Notes: generated by a model from the sequence alone, not told the origin. DNA of 64,000 bases from Carya illinoinensis (GCF_018687715.1 NC_056766.1:42200933-42264932); one strand, 5' to 3'. Shown: positions 14,435-25,770, counted from the stretch's first letter. Translations and numbers: made by a program.

Positions 14435-15660
14435 AATGCCCTGGATCGAGTACCTTGTCCGATCCATATTATTATTTTTATTTAACGATTAAAAAGTGAA
14501 TTTATGAGTTTTTTTTTAAATATTTAAAAGTATTTAAAACGTAATTAGAAAATAAAAAATGTATTTACTTATCCATATAATAGAAATTACAATATCATAT
14601 TATAGGATGATGAGAAATAGAATGATAAATAGATTTTTTTCAATATAAAAATTATAACATCATATATCATAAAAAAATTATTTGTATTTATTTTTTTATG
14701 ATTCAACTAAATCTTAAATAAATAAAAAGGGGGAGTTTTGATGTATATAGAGAAATTCAAATTAAAATAAATTAATTGACATTCTTTTATTCATCGTCGG
14801 TTAAGAAAATAAAAATAAAAATAAAAATAAAAACAAAACAAGAGTGCAAAAGCGGACAAAAGTGGAAGGACGAAAGTGGTCCAACCGGAGCTTGGTAACA
14901 ACGGGAGGAAGTACAGCACAATAATATTGCGGAGACGTGGAAAGAAGAGAGGGTACTACCTCGTGCGACAGGGAGAAGTTGGTCAAATGACATGTCTCAA
15001 CATGGACTGCTAACAGCTTTCTCAAGTCTAGCATCTTGTCCGTAGATATACCCTGCAATTAAACATATCAATTCATACCCAACAAAGCCTAAAATTTAAA
15101 AAACGAGATACACACGGCGCACGCCATGAACCTAAACCGACGGGTCCCAGAACCCAAAACCCACAACCTTATCTTGAGAAACACAAAACATGGTGTTCAC
15201 GACAATGGTGTGGACGTTTAAAGAGACAATTAAGAACACGTGAAAATATGGTATTCAAACCTTGAGGGTTACTTGTGCATCGTCTGGTGTTTCAATGGTA
15301 ATCTCTGTTACATTGGGCAAAACTGCATGTACAAAGGATATAAGAAGTGTAGTATTAGAAACAATGAAGCTGAAGAACAACCATAGATGGAATCCAGCAG
15401 CAGTGAATTGTTACTCAATTCATCATGGAACTGGCTTTCAGTTGTAAAGAAGAGATGAAAAGGTAAAACACTGAACAAGAGAAGTACTGTGCTTTTGTCT
15501 GTTCCAATTAGGAAAAAGTAAGTAATCCAAAAGAAGAATAAACAAGTTGTCATGTTGAAAAAACTGGAAAAATTAAAAAAAGATATCGACCTTTCTCTTC
15601 CTTTTTCTTCTTCTCTCCCTTTGCTTTATGTGGTTTCGCTTTGCCTGTTTTTGGAGCCAT
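3288..15660 (-). CDS. TSS: Protein TSS / REC2, clustered-mitochondria (CLU)-like TPR protein, complete, 23 exons
   Basis: This is a 1883-aa CLU-family protein (Arabidopsis TSS/REC2 is of similar length). Relatives influence chloroplast compartment size and meristem growth. Exons (- strand): 15660-15591, 15322-15261, 15052-14960, 14300-14228, 14096-13725, 13250-13186, 13048-12917, 12708-12667, 12588-12064, 11995-11838, 11634-11112, 10921-10859, 10775-10674, 10200-9880, 9790-9698, 9603-9502, 9393-9289, 8210-8077, 7134-6951, 6553-6422, 6336-6224, 5571-5493, 5396-3288. All junctions are GT-AG and the phases join without a stop. The start is [21 protein letters not shown] ubiquitin-like CLU_N region covers about residues 25-100, the CLU domain about 360-600, a conserved central region about 700-870, and TPR repeats about 930-1110. 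The last exon (702 aa) is disordered, with an acidic [10 protein letters not shown] run and SPNG repeats. Confidence 0.95.
3600..3775 (-). repeat. Tandem SPNG-type heptad/octad repeats inside TSS
   Basis: Six to seven imperfect 7-8 residue units ([43 protein letters not shown]) lie in the disordered C-terminal tail of TSS. In DNA they are 21-24 bp imperfect direct repeats. Related plant CLU proteins carry similar tails, so this is probably a family feature whose unit number varies. Confidence 0.8.
14301..14959 (-). other. TSS intron 3 with a long homopolymer tract
   Basis: This AT-rich intron separates the ubiquitin-like coding exons. It contains a run of about 30 T at 14398-14427 and short AAAAT repeats at about 14810-14835. 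No other structure was recognised. Confidence 0.6.
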
Positions 15661-16220
15661 TTCCCTTCCAAACTTCTGGGGTTAGTTTTAAAACCTTTTT
15701 TTCTTCAATTCTTGCTTGGAAGAAAATGCCAAACTACTATGACTTTAGGCCTGAATAGAATAAAGAACATAAGAATTCCGATTCCCTCAGCAAAAGTCAG
15801 AAAGTATCCGAAAGAACGAACTCAATCTCAGCAAACAGTACTCCGTATTCGACTATAAACAAAGAACTCATATACCCAGAAATTATAGGAAAAAGGGTGG
15901 TTGGGCAGCTAAGAATTTAAGAGGTTTTGCGAATGGCAGAGAATTGAATCTAAGAGGGAAAAAATGGTGTTGTCGAGCATATTAAAGAGGAGCTAAGAAA
16001 AGTGGGAAGAAGATTTGCTGGGGACAGAGAGTGAGGGAAAGACTCTGAGAAGAGGATATAAGAGAGAGAGAGAACAAGAGATGGATAGGATAGATAAGGT
16101 GAGAGCCAAGCCAACGCTCTCGAGTCTCTCCTTGAGCAGGAGCACAGAGAGAGTGTTAAGGGTAAAGCTATTACGGACCTCTCATTTTTGTTCTGCTCTC
16201 TCACCTTAACACCTCATCAT

Positions 16221-16255
<35 letters not shown>

Positions 16256-16850
16256 CTCTCTATTATATTTGTTGTTTTGTCATTGGAAACTAAGAGAATC
16301 CGATAGATGGTTATCACATCTCCCATGGACTGGTTTTGATATATGGGGAGGCCTATAGCTGCCGGCCACGTGTATCAAAATTTTAACTCTTTTGAAGGAG
16401 CACACCACTGCAGTACTAGCTGCTCGTAACAGTCAAGTGGTCTCCATTCATCCCGAATAAGCTAATTGCAAGATTTGCACTTCGTAGACTTTAGGGTTGG
16501 CAGAATGATGGATTATTGAAAATCCAAGACTAAGATGTTAAGGAATTTAATACTCCGGTTTAGATGTTAGAAGTATCATCATCTATAAATAGTAATAGAA
16601 TAAAATAAGAATAGCAATATAGTGAAATTGTTCGGTCGCAATTTCATCATTGGAAAGCTTTTACTTAATTGTTATCATCACATTACTTTCCTTTTTATTA
16701 CGCCGTCAATCACAATAAGAATTTTCTAGTGACTAATTAATTAACAAAAATTATGAATTGAGATTGAAAATAGATCCCCTATATCACTTTTTGTATAATT
16801 ATAACTTGAAAAATTAAGGAAAATGGAGAGTTTTAAGAACTAGAGAAATT
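15661..16850 (-). promoter_or_regulatory. 5' leader and promoter region of TSS
   Basis: Upstream of the TSS start codon. It contains a (CT)n tract at 16223-16247, read as (GA)n on the gene strand, joined to a TATATATATA stretch at 16247-16256 that could act as a TATA region. Further upstream is a single G-box (CACGTG, 16367-16372). (GA)n tracts are common in plant core promoters and 5' UTRs. The transcription start cannot be fixed from the sequence. Confidence 0.45.
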
Positions 16851-16854
16851 ACGG

Positions 16855-18056
16855 CAAGGAAACATTTCGTTTTAGTGGAATAGGTGGTTGGATGATAGGC
16901 GGCCTATTAGTGCATTGCATAAGAATGTGGTTGGTTCGTCTATTAAAGTAAAAGAATGCTGGGTAGAAAATGAATGGGATGTGGATATGCTGATTCGATT
17001 AATTGGAGAGGAAAAAGCAAATAGGGTTCTAGGAGTGTTATGTAAACGTATGGAGGGGGAAGATGTGTTGGTATGGGTGGAAAACAAGTGCAGTTCACTT
17101 CACAGAGTGCATGGAATTGTATTCGCATGCGGACTCCAGAAGTAAGGTGGGCGGATTGGATGTGACACTCTTGTTTGCCAAAAAAATATGTCTGTAATTA
17201 TGTGGAAGGCATTCAATAATTCTTTGGGTGTAGATGCGAAGTTGAGATCAGTGGGAATACCGATTGTATTGAAATGCGATTGTTGCTTGATGGGTGGATA
17301 TGGGGACTTGAATCATGTCCTTGCGACTGGTAATTTTGCAAGAGATTTGTAGAAGAAAGCGGTGGGACAGGTGGGGCTTGGCAATGTAATGATCTCATCT
17401 TGGAGGAATCTTGTTGAGCTGTGGTTTTGAAGGCTACGAAAGGATCGTAGATGGGGCAATTGTTAGGGTTATTACCTGCTGTCATCACATGGCTACTATG
17501 GTTGAGACGATGCCATGCTCGAGTAGAAGGGAAAAGTGAGTCTATTAACCAGGTATGGATACAGTGGAAGCATTGGGTTGTAAAAATTGGTGAGAAATTA
17601 AAATCATTTAAGCAGCAATCGGTGAGAAATACTCAAATACTACAAGAGTTTCAAGTTCCAATAAATGCCTCGGAGATGCGAAGGTCTCGTATTGTTCGTG
17701 GTCTCGACCAAATGCAAAATGCTTGAAGTTGAACATAGATGAAGCTTTGAGAGGAAACCGAGGGCCAGCAGGAGCAGGGGGAGCCTTGAGGGATTCAGAA
17801 GGTAACGTGAAGATGGCATTCTCAATGAGTCTGAGACATGGTACTAACAATTTTGCAGAACTGTTGGGGTTGTTGCATGGTATTCTGATGGTGAAGGAGC
17901 AAGGAATAGTGGACTTTGTTGTTGAACTTGATTCATGGCTGGTGGTTCATTGGATAAATGAAAAGAGATGTAATATTTGGTACCTTGAGGATTTTTGGGA
18001 GAAGGTAATGGAGGTTTTGGAGGGACTTAATATTCATATTTATCATATATTTCAAG
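16855..18056 (+). mobile_element. Decayed LINE (L1-type) 3' part, left half: zf-RVT and RNase H
   Basis: This is a 5'-truncated non-LTR retrotransposon. The protein reads through a conserved region (VKECWVENEWDVDMLIRLIG at about 16950), then a zinc-binding reverse-transcriptase region with SVGIPIVLKCDCCLMGGYGDLNHVL at about 17250-17340, then an RNase H domain starting LNIDEALRGNRGPAGAGGALRD at about 17725. The RNase H acidic residues are still visible (NID, NFAEL, ELDSW). Stops and frameshifts break the frame, for example an in-frame TAG near 17350. The domain is cut at 18056 by a hAT transposon and resumes at 21569. Confidence 0.85.
18049..18056 (+). repeat. hAT target-site duplication, left copy
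   Basis: The 8-bp ATTTCAAG is immediately left of the transposon terminus TAGGGGTG. The right copy at 21561-21568 is ATTTCGAG, with one CG-to-CA difference. Confidence 0.85.
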
Positions 18057-18243
18057 TAGGGGTGGGCAGCGGAGCCCTGCTGCTACCCCGCCGGCATTGC
18101 GGGTGGCGGGGATCCCCCCTGTAGTTTGACTTGTGGGTGGGGGCGGTATGGGGTGGTCCCCCACCCCACCCCGGGTTCATATATATAATTATAATATTAT
18201 ATTATATAATTATATAATATATTTATATATATAAAAAAAAACT

Positions 18244-18332
18244 CTCAGGTGACCAAAACGGCGTCGTTTTGGCACCTGAGATTTTTTATTTATTTAAGTC
18301 AATAAACTCAAAACGGTGCCGTTTTGGGTTTA
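18244..18332 (+). repeat. Two near-palindromes in the hAT leader
   Basis: The first spans 18244-18280: CTCAGGTG arms flank CCAAAACGG, with CGTTTTGG and CACCTGAG on the other side. The second spans about 18304-18332 around AAAACGGTGCCGTTTTG. Both share the AAAACGGYG core, so they may be diverged copies of one motif. Confidence 0.7.
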
Positions 18333-18635
18333 TGCACCATTTTGGATTTATTGATTTTTGCCCTAAACCCCCCCCCCCCCCCCCAAGCCCTAGTACCTGT
18401 AACCCACCCCCCCTCGAACAGAAGCTGCTCGACCCCCTTGCCAGTTGAACAATAAATATGTTATATATAGGGCTTAGTACTTCATATGTGAGGCATGTTA
18501 TTAATTTATGTAAGTTGAAATTAATGAGGATTCTGAATTATTATTATAAACCTGTTTTGGAATGCATTGCATTTGGTTGGATGTTAATACTTTTCATGTT
18601 TGTTATAATTTCATATTTATTGTTTACTTGAAATA

Positions 18636-20658
18636 ATGGAAATGCCGACAGATTCTAGTGCGAGCTCCCCTACCCCTTGTCCAGCCCCCAAGCCTAACAC
18701 AAAACCTGCTTCCATAGTTTGGTCTCATTTTACCAAACTAGAAGATGGTGATTCCAATAACCCTCAAGCCAAGCATAACCATTGCAGTAAAATTTATGGA
18801 TGCCATTATAAAAAATATGGCACCTCACAATTAAAGGTGCACTTAGAAGAGCAATGTAAAAAAAGTTCAATTCTAAAATCTTTGCAAGAGAATAGTCAAT
18901 CTAGACTAGAAATTGGACTTAAAAAAATGAAGTATGGGAGTAATGGGGGTATTGAGTTGAAGGGGTACACGAAGTATGATCCTAAGGAGTGTAGGATACA
19001 CCTAGTTCGTATGGTCATCATGGATGAGCTACATTTTCAGATTGTGGATGAGGAAATGTTCCAAGCGTTTTGTCACTACATGGAACCAAGGTTTCAACTT
19101 CATTCTCGTCACATGGTGGCAAATGATGTAAAAAAACATTATCTATCTGAAAAAGAGAGGTTGAGGGGTTTTTTGGTGAGTCAGTTTGTTTGCTTCACCA
19201 CTGATTGTTGGATATCGATCCAAAATTTTAATTATATATTTTTGACTTGTCATTTTGTTGATGACAATTGGACATTGTATAAGAAAATTTTCAAATTTTG
19301 TCAAATTACCGATCACAAGAGTGAGACGATTGGGAGGGCCTTGGAGGCCACTATAAAGGAGTCGGGATTGACACGCGTTGTGACATACATAGTTGATAAT
19401 GTATCGTCTAATGATGCCGCATTGGGATATCTTAAGACCTTTCTTAGAGAGGCAAATAAGATAATCTTGGGTGATGAGTATTTACATGTGAGGTGTGCGG
19501 CACATATTCTTAGTCTTATTGTCAGTGACGATCAAGACTGCTGTGAGATGGGGAGATCTTCTCCTGTGAGATTGGAGAAATTTAAGGTTGCTGCACGGCC
19601 TGCAGGCATAACATCAAAGAAGGGGTTTTGTACTGATTTGACTACGCAATGAAACTCAACATTTTTTTTATATTGGAGGTATCCCAAGAGTATAAGTTGG
19701 CATTTGCCTTATTGGGTGAGGAAGACATCCAATATGTAAAATATTTTGAAGATCAAGCGGGATTGGGGAACCCTATGACTGAGGATTGGGATGTTGTATC
19801 TACTTTCGTAAATTTTCTAAGGCTTTTCTATGAAGTTACCACGATTTTATTTGATTCTTTGTATCTTACATCCCATCATTTTTGTCAACAAATATGTAAG
19901 GTAAAAGAAGAATTAAATGAGATTATTGCGAGCGACCACACTAGATTGGGGGAGATGACATTATTGATGAGGGCGAAGTATGACAAGTATTAGAAGGGAG
20001 ATTTTAATAGGGCTAATATGTTGTTATATGTAGCTGTTGTCATTGACCCCCGGTTTAAGGTGGATGGCATTGTATATGGATTGAGTATTGCCTACGGGCA
20101 AGTATGGGTGAAGCATATTGCATCAAGTGTTAAGGAAACCCCTGATAGATTATTTGATGAGTTTACCATCTTATGGGGTGGTAATATCGCAGCACCTACC
20201 CCTATTCCCCTACCAATTCCAGATGCCAGGGCTGAGAAAAAACAAGAATGGACTAAGGTGACAGGATGGAAGGGAACCTATTTACGAGGAGTACTACAGA
20301 GGCTAAATCAGAGATAAATAGATACTTTGGTCTAGATCTTGAACTATATGTGCGAAACTTTGATATCTTAGTTTGATGGAAGATACATGCCCCCAAGTAT
20401 CTCGTCTTTGCACAAATAGCCCGCAGTATTTTGGTCGTTCCTATTAGTACCGTAGTCTCGGAGTCGGCCTTTAGCACCAGAGGGCGCATATTAGATCCAT
20501 TCCAGAGCTCATTAGATCCTACCACTGTTGAGGCTTTGATTTGCATCTCAAACTGGATCACAGAGAGTCCAATTTATGTTTCGGATGTTATTGATTATGA
20601 TCATGTCAACGCTGATGAGGAGGGTGATGATGCACCTGGATTTGGTAATGTCACTTGA
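18636..20658 (+). pseudogene. hAT transposase pseudogene with BED finger and C-terminal dimerisation domain
   Basis: The reading starts MEMPTDSSASS. A degenerate BED zinc finger lies at about 18760-18870 (AKHNHCSKIYGCHYKKYGTS, then LKVHLEEQC), in which the first expected Cys is His. The RNase H-like core region follows (FTTDCWISIQNFNY; VTYIVDNVSSND; VRCAAHILSLIV). The dimerisation domain is at about 20430-20570 (PISTVVSESAFSTRGRILDPF). Three positions expected to be Trp are stop codons: TGA at 19650, TAG at about 19991 and TGA at about 20374. There is also a frameshift in a T8 run at about 19660. The protein cannot be made intact. It is related to plant zinc-finger BED RICESLEEPER-like transposases. 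Confidence 0.85.
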
Positions 20659-21560
20659 ATTCAATTCTCTTATTTTTATTTATTTATTTTCATTTAATTG
20701 GTGTTAATTTCAAATTTAATTATTGTAGTGATACTTGAGACGGCGTCTACAGCTAACTTCGCTGCAGTATGACTTCGTTTATATTAGACTCTAGACTCAC
20801 CATTGCTCATGGTTTGCACAATTAATCCCTTAATTTATAAGTTAAAAATTTATATTTATAATTTTAATTCGTTTTATTTTTAACTTATTATTATTTCATG
20901 ATTTATGATCTTGAATTTGATTCTCACATAAATCAACACAATGGAACGTCTCGGTGAACTCATCGCCACCCAAAATTGATCAAACTTCTCAATGTTATGA
21001 TTTTGTTAATTTATAATTAGTTGTAATGTTAATCATTAATGGTACAATTTGTAATATTTATTATTTTTATGTCTTTGTAATTTTGTAATTGTTTATTAGT
21101 TGTCTTAATTTGTAATTTCTATCATTGTAAATTTGTAATAGCTTAGTGCATGCCTTATTTACTTAGTAGTTAGTGATGGTTATTACTTAGTACTGAATAG
21201 GCTAATAGTATTAGATTGACCGTTAAAGTTTTTGAAATTGGAACTTAATAATTAGTATTTGTATTCCTAATTTTTTTTTTCAATATTTTTAATATATAAA
21301 TATTGTTGTAGTTAAACTTTTAGTAAAAAAAAAAAAACAGATCTAGATTTTGTTTCAGCATCATTCTGAGCCCAGAAAACTAATTTGGACTCAAAATAAT
21401 CCAAATAATCTAAATGGACCAAGGCCCAATTAGACAGAAGCGGAGAGCGGACGAGGGGAAGTCCACCCCTGCTACCGGATAGGGTACCCAACCCCCACAT
21501 AGATGGGGGCGGGGTAGGGGTGGCCCCGCGCCAGGGGGAAGGGGGCGAGTAGCACCCCTA

Positions 21561-21568
21561 ATTTCGAG
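21561..21568 (+). repeat. hAT target-site duplication, right copy
   Basis: ATTTCGAG directly follows the right terminus CACCCCTA and pairs with ATTTCAAG at 18049-18056. Confidence 0.85.
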
Positions 21569-21922
21569 AAATGAATAAAGCTGCAAACTTTCTATCTAGA
21601 ATGGGGGCGGATGGGAGGAATGAGAAGTGATGGTCGGCTCAAGAGCTCCCTCCTCTTAGAGGAATTTTATGTCTTGAAGAAAGTGGGTTTTCTTCTATCC
21701 GACTAGTCTAGTTAGTAGTGTGGGTAGCGGGGTATTTTTCTTATTGCTGGGTGTTTCTGGGTTTTTTGTTGGAGTAGGTTTTTTGGCATGGGATATTTGT
21801 AGTTTTGTTCTTCACAAATTTTCTCAGTTTTCCTCCACCATAAACGAGGGCTAATAAAAGTGGGAGGAGATCACTAATAGACATGTGATTTCCTCTCTTA
21901 TTAAAAAAAAAAAAAAAAAAAA
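21569..21922 (+). mobile_element. LINE right half: end of RNase H, 3' UTR and poly(A)
   Basis: Starting in the target duplication, the frame reads FREMNKAANFLSRMGADG and then LPPLRGILCLEESGF, the usual C-terminus of a plant LINE RNase H domain. It continues directly from YHIF at the left of the hAT. A 3' UTR follows, ending in a run of about 20 A at 21903-21922, taken as the retroposon tail. Confidence 0.8.
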
Positions 21923-22908
21923 GAAGAAGAATAAGAAGTGGAGAAAATTTAAGTCTAGGTAAGGGAGAAAAACATTGTTCACTCTTAACAAATTGCATCC
22001 TTGGACTATTAAAAGGTAGTAATATTATGCATAGCTGATCTCGACTGACAAGATCACATCACTTATTTGTACTTATTTTTCATCCATCTTAACAAAATAA
22101 GAGAGTTAAAATTAGACGATGTCTATATACTGATTCTTTGTATGTATTAGTTTTTGTAGTTTGGAGTGCAAAATGCATAATCCGTATTAATTAGATGGTG
22201 GAAGGTCTTGAATTCGCATTGTCAACCATTCTCATCATTTGTTTTCACAACCTTTTTCATATCATCTCATTTAATTATTACAATTCCATCAAATTCTCAA
22301 ATTTAATTTTTTTAAATTTTAAAACAAAAATAATATTAAAAAAATATATTCTAATAATATTTTATTAAACTTTTAATTTTTATATCAAATTAACTTATTT
22401 TATCTGCAAAAACAAAACAAGGCTAACAAGCTGGTTTGGAATTCAAAACCATGTCATTTGGAATTTGCACAAGTTGCTGAGGAAAGAAGTGACTATGACA
22501 AAAAAGGGTCAGGAAAATGAAATTTTCATCCACATGTGATGCCTACAGGTTTGGACTTTAATCCATTTGTGATGTCTTTTGCCAGATTTAACATTCTCTC
22601 AGCTGTCAAAACTTACTGCCATATGTAGATAAAAGTCTACAAACCTTATCAAGTTCAAGGCTATGTGGCTGAAATTTCTCATTTCATTTATAGACCACAC
22701 AACAAATATGAATCAAAGTTATCTGTTTTCTCCCAAAATGAATGACACGGTTGTTCCAATTCAAGGCTGCAAAACCCAAAAGCTATCCTTCATTGAGGTT
22801 TCTTCATGAAAAAACAGATAGAACAGATGATCTAAAAAATCCAAACATCACTTGCATTTCACCTTCAAAACTACACCAAATCTAAGAAAATTTTGTAAAA
22901 GAACAGAA
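21923..22908. other. Intergenic region with a MITE-like fragment
   Basis: Between the LINE tail and the small plastid-protein gene. Positions about 22250-22415 resemble the ATCTCATTTAATTATTACAA family, a MITE in reverse orientation compared with the copies at 54.6 and 61.6 kb. The rest should include the 3' UTR of the next gene. No coding potential was seen. Confidence 0.4.
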
Positions 22909-23353
22909 TCAAGGCTCTGGTTCCTTGGAGAAAGACAATATGAGAAAGATACAAAAAGGAACAATAACAAAAGCAGCAAGCTTTAGCAAATCCTCAGTCT
23001 CCCTTGATATCACTCCAATCCTTGACCAGTCTCCACTGTACCTGAAAGTTAAAATTTTTTCTAAATGAAAGAAAGCAGAAAGCACAAGTTTCCGATCAAA
23101 GAAATTTCTAAAGATTACAAAAGAAAGTATACCCAGCATCGATGAATCCCAGACCGAGCACTGCCACAACAGAGCGAGCAAGAACTGGGTTGGACACTCT
23201 CAATGGGAAAATGTTTTCTTGCTGAGTCGTTGTTGATTTCTTAGGCAGATCTCTCTTGCTAGCCAATGTGATTCCAACTTCTCTGCCATTTGTCTTCAGA
23301 AATGGATACGATGTCACGCTGTTAAAGATAAAGCTCTTTTCTGTGACCAGCAT
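22909..23353 (-). CDS. Small, probably plastid-targeted membrane protein of unknown function, 2 exons
   Basis: Two exons, 23353-23133 and 23041-22909, join with GT-AG sites and a phase-2 junction (FIDAG|YSGDW) to give 117 aa. The start is the first ATG (MLVTEKSFIFNSVTSYPF); upstream sequence is in frame but has no ATG. The N-terminal 45 or so residues are Ser/Thr/Lys-rich with few acids, as in chloroplast transit peptides. Two hydrophobic segments follow: VLARSVVAVLGLGFIDAG and LLKLAAFVIVPFCIFLILSF, the latter close to the C-terminus KEPEP. Between them is a short conserved-looking YSGDWSRIGVISRETEDL. I do not recognise a named family and assign no function. The clean splicing and frame argue that it is real. 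Confidence 0.75.
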
Positions 23354-25770
23354 TTTCTTTCCTCTGTTCCTCTCCTTTCTATGTTGACCCACCTTCCTTT
23401 TGATATTGTTTATCTTATAAGTGCAAAATAGTAATTTGCAGAAATTCTTTGACTTTTATTTTTCATTAATACCTCGTTGATATTTGAAGAGAAGTGCACC
23501 AGATATGTGTTTTTAGGGTTTGTGAAAAGAGAAATAATGTTTAGCGTCTGGATAGTGGAAATATTGTGTAATTTTTTTTGAAAAATATGAGTAAATACAA
23601 GATCTTTATAAAAAAAATTGAATTTTTAATAATAAATTTTATTTTTTTAAAATAATTATACGACACTTACGCTCTGCACGACTGTAAATAGAAATATTTT
23701 TATAAAAATCATAGGATACACCTTATAGTAGAAAAGGTTTTGTGAATATTTTATTGGTTTTTTGTGAAGGAAAAATGCTAGTTATTGTTATAATTTTACT
23801 TACAAAACCATATGAGCTTATGTGTCAGCTATTAAAATGAATGAAAATTTTAAATTTTAAATTATAAATTCAAAAATAAAATAAAATATTAATAAAATGC
23901 GATTATCATTTATTATAAATAATATTGTGCGTAAAATTGTATGTATGCATAACATTGCTCTGCTGTGAAAGTGGTGGATTACATTAATAGCTAGATGAGA
24001 AAATTATGTTAAAGCTATGATAGTTTATTGAGTAATATCATACACCATACTACTATTTTACTTTCATTTCATTATATATAATGTGACACATTTATCACTA
24101 TTAATATTGAATGATAAAAAAATTATTAAATAAATGATCATTTAATGGTGATTAATATGTCATATTTTATATAATGAAATTATAGTAAGATGATAATGTG
24201 ATATATAAATTATTTCTGAGTTTAGAATATTGAAAATTGAGTAAAGATGACAATTTTTTTTTTCTTTTTTTTTTCAAACGTGTATGATTTATACCCTTTT
24301 ACCTATAAATTAATTCATAAATCCTATTTACAAAATTTGAAAAAAAGCTCTCGGATACCATCCCATGTTTTCTATCATTATCTTATTTTGTTTATGATTG
24401 AAAAAATATATATTTTTTAAATCAAATAGTGGTCAATATTTTACATCTTCATCCATAACAAATTGAAAGATTTTTAAGCTTTATTGTTTGTAATCGTGAA
24501 TTGTGTAATCACTGCATAATTATTTTGAAAAAATAAATAAAATATAGAATTCACATAAAAAAATTAATTTTTTAATAATGAACTCCACTCTTTTCAAAGT
24601 GATTACGCGGCGTTTATACATTTCACGGTTGTATATAGAATTACTCAATTAATTTATTTAGAACAAGTATATCAAATAATAATTTGGTTAATATGATAAA
24701 TAAAAAAGATCTCTTCTACTTATTATCCCTATGCAATAAACAACACATGGGTTTTTTTTTAATCTTGCTAAACAAAATAAATTTTTCTACTCATCATCTA
24801 TATTTCATACACCACACATTTGATAAGGAAAAAAAAATCTTATATGATGTAGGAATAATAAGTAGAAATTTTCAACCATAAAATGTGAAACCCTAAATAA
24901 AGATACTTACTTATCAGCCTAGACTTCATGGGACCACATTAGAATTTTGAGATTGATACAACTCCACACTGGACTCCATATATCTTAGGTTGCGGTTGAA
25001 TGTTGAGATGAGTTGAACATATCTACTACATTTGGATAGTTCATCAATTAGACTGAATTCAACTTGTTGGATCTATTGTTTTTTTTTGTTTTTTGTTTTT
25101 TGGTTTTTTTTTTTAAAGTTTATGCTTATGATTCATCTATTACAATGGAGTTTTTGTTGAGATCCCTAAACTTCTCCTTCTGTATTCCTACCTTTACTTT
25201 AATAAATCCTTGATTATATATAAAAAAAAAATAGTTCTTATATGGAATTTTTCAATTTTTTCCTTGTTTAATTTCTCAAATTCTTAGGTTCTTATAATTA
25301 TTTTAGAATTCTTAAATGATATTTTATTTAAAAAAAATTTATAGTCATTTTTAATCACATTAAATTTTCTTTAAACATGTTATTTCATCTGATTAATAAG
25401 GTGTTAGATTAGAAAAATTGATAAATTTAGATATTAAATAGATTAAATTGAAAATATAGGAAATAAAAAGATAAATTTTAATAATTTTATTTATCGTCTC
25501 ACACATCACACACTACACATATTTTATTTTTTATTTTTTTATAATAAGTATGTAATGTATAGATAATGAGTAGAATAATTTAATTAATTTAATGAAGAAA
25601 ATATATAATAAAATAAAATAAAAAATAATTGTAAAATACAAGACACAAAAATCCTGTACTCCTTAAAAACAGGCTCCCAACAAGAGCTTCTTCAAACAGG
25701 CTCTCACACTTCCCTTTTAAAGTGACAGGCGACAGCAACAGTCAGCACAAATCTCCGATAAACCCTAACA
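23354..25770. other. AT-rich intergenic region with MITEs
   Basis: This contains the shared upstream region of two divergent genes (small plastid protein on -, NUP43 on +). It holds MITE-like sequences at about 23766-23963 and 24037-24210, and a possible LINE-type 3' tail ending in an A-run at about 25140-25232. No gene was seen. Confidence 0.5.
24037..24210. mobile_element. Short MITE with long inverted arms, family A
   Basis: The left arm contains TTCATTATATATAATGTGACA and the following TTTATCACTATT. The right arm contains the reverse-complement form (GGTGATTAATATGTCATATT, then ATAATGAAAT). The arms meet around 24120. A second family member is at about 53652-53810. There is no coding capacity, as expected for a MITE. 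Confidence 0.65.

Larger units (their letters stand above)
18057..21560 (+). mobile_element. hAT superfamily DNA transposon (3504 bp), decayed, RICESLEEPER/DAYSLEEPER-like
   Basis: The element starts TAGGGGTG and ends CACCCCTA, an 8-bp perfect terminal inverted repeat, followed by weakly matching GC-rich subterminal DNA. It is flanked by an 8-bp target duplication with one mismatch, the size typical of hAT. Inside are very GC-rich ends (18060-18175 and 21425-21555), a leader with two palindromes and a C17 run (18368-18384), a broken transposase gene, and AT-rich 3' DNA (20660-21300). It sits inside the RNase H domain of a LINE, so the LINE is the older element. Confidence 0.9.

Noticed and set aside
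16820..16860. Possible target duplication of the large LINE (GGAGAGTTTTAAG against GGAGAAAATTTAAG after the poly(A))
   Set aside because: Too many mismatches to be convincing.
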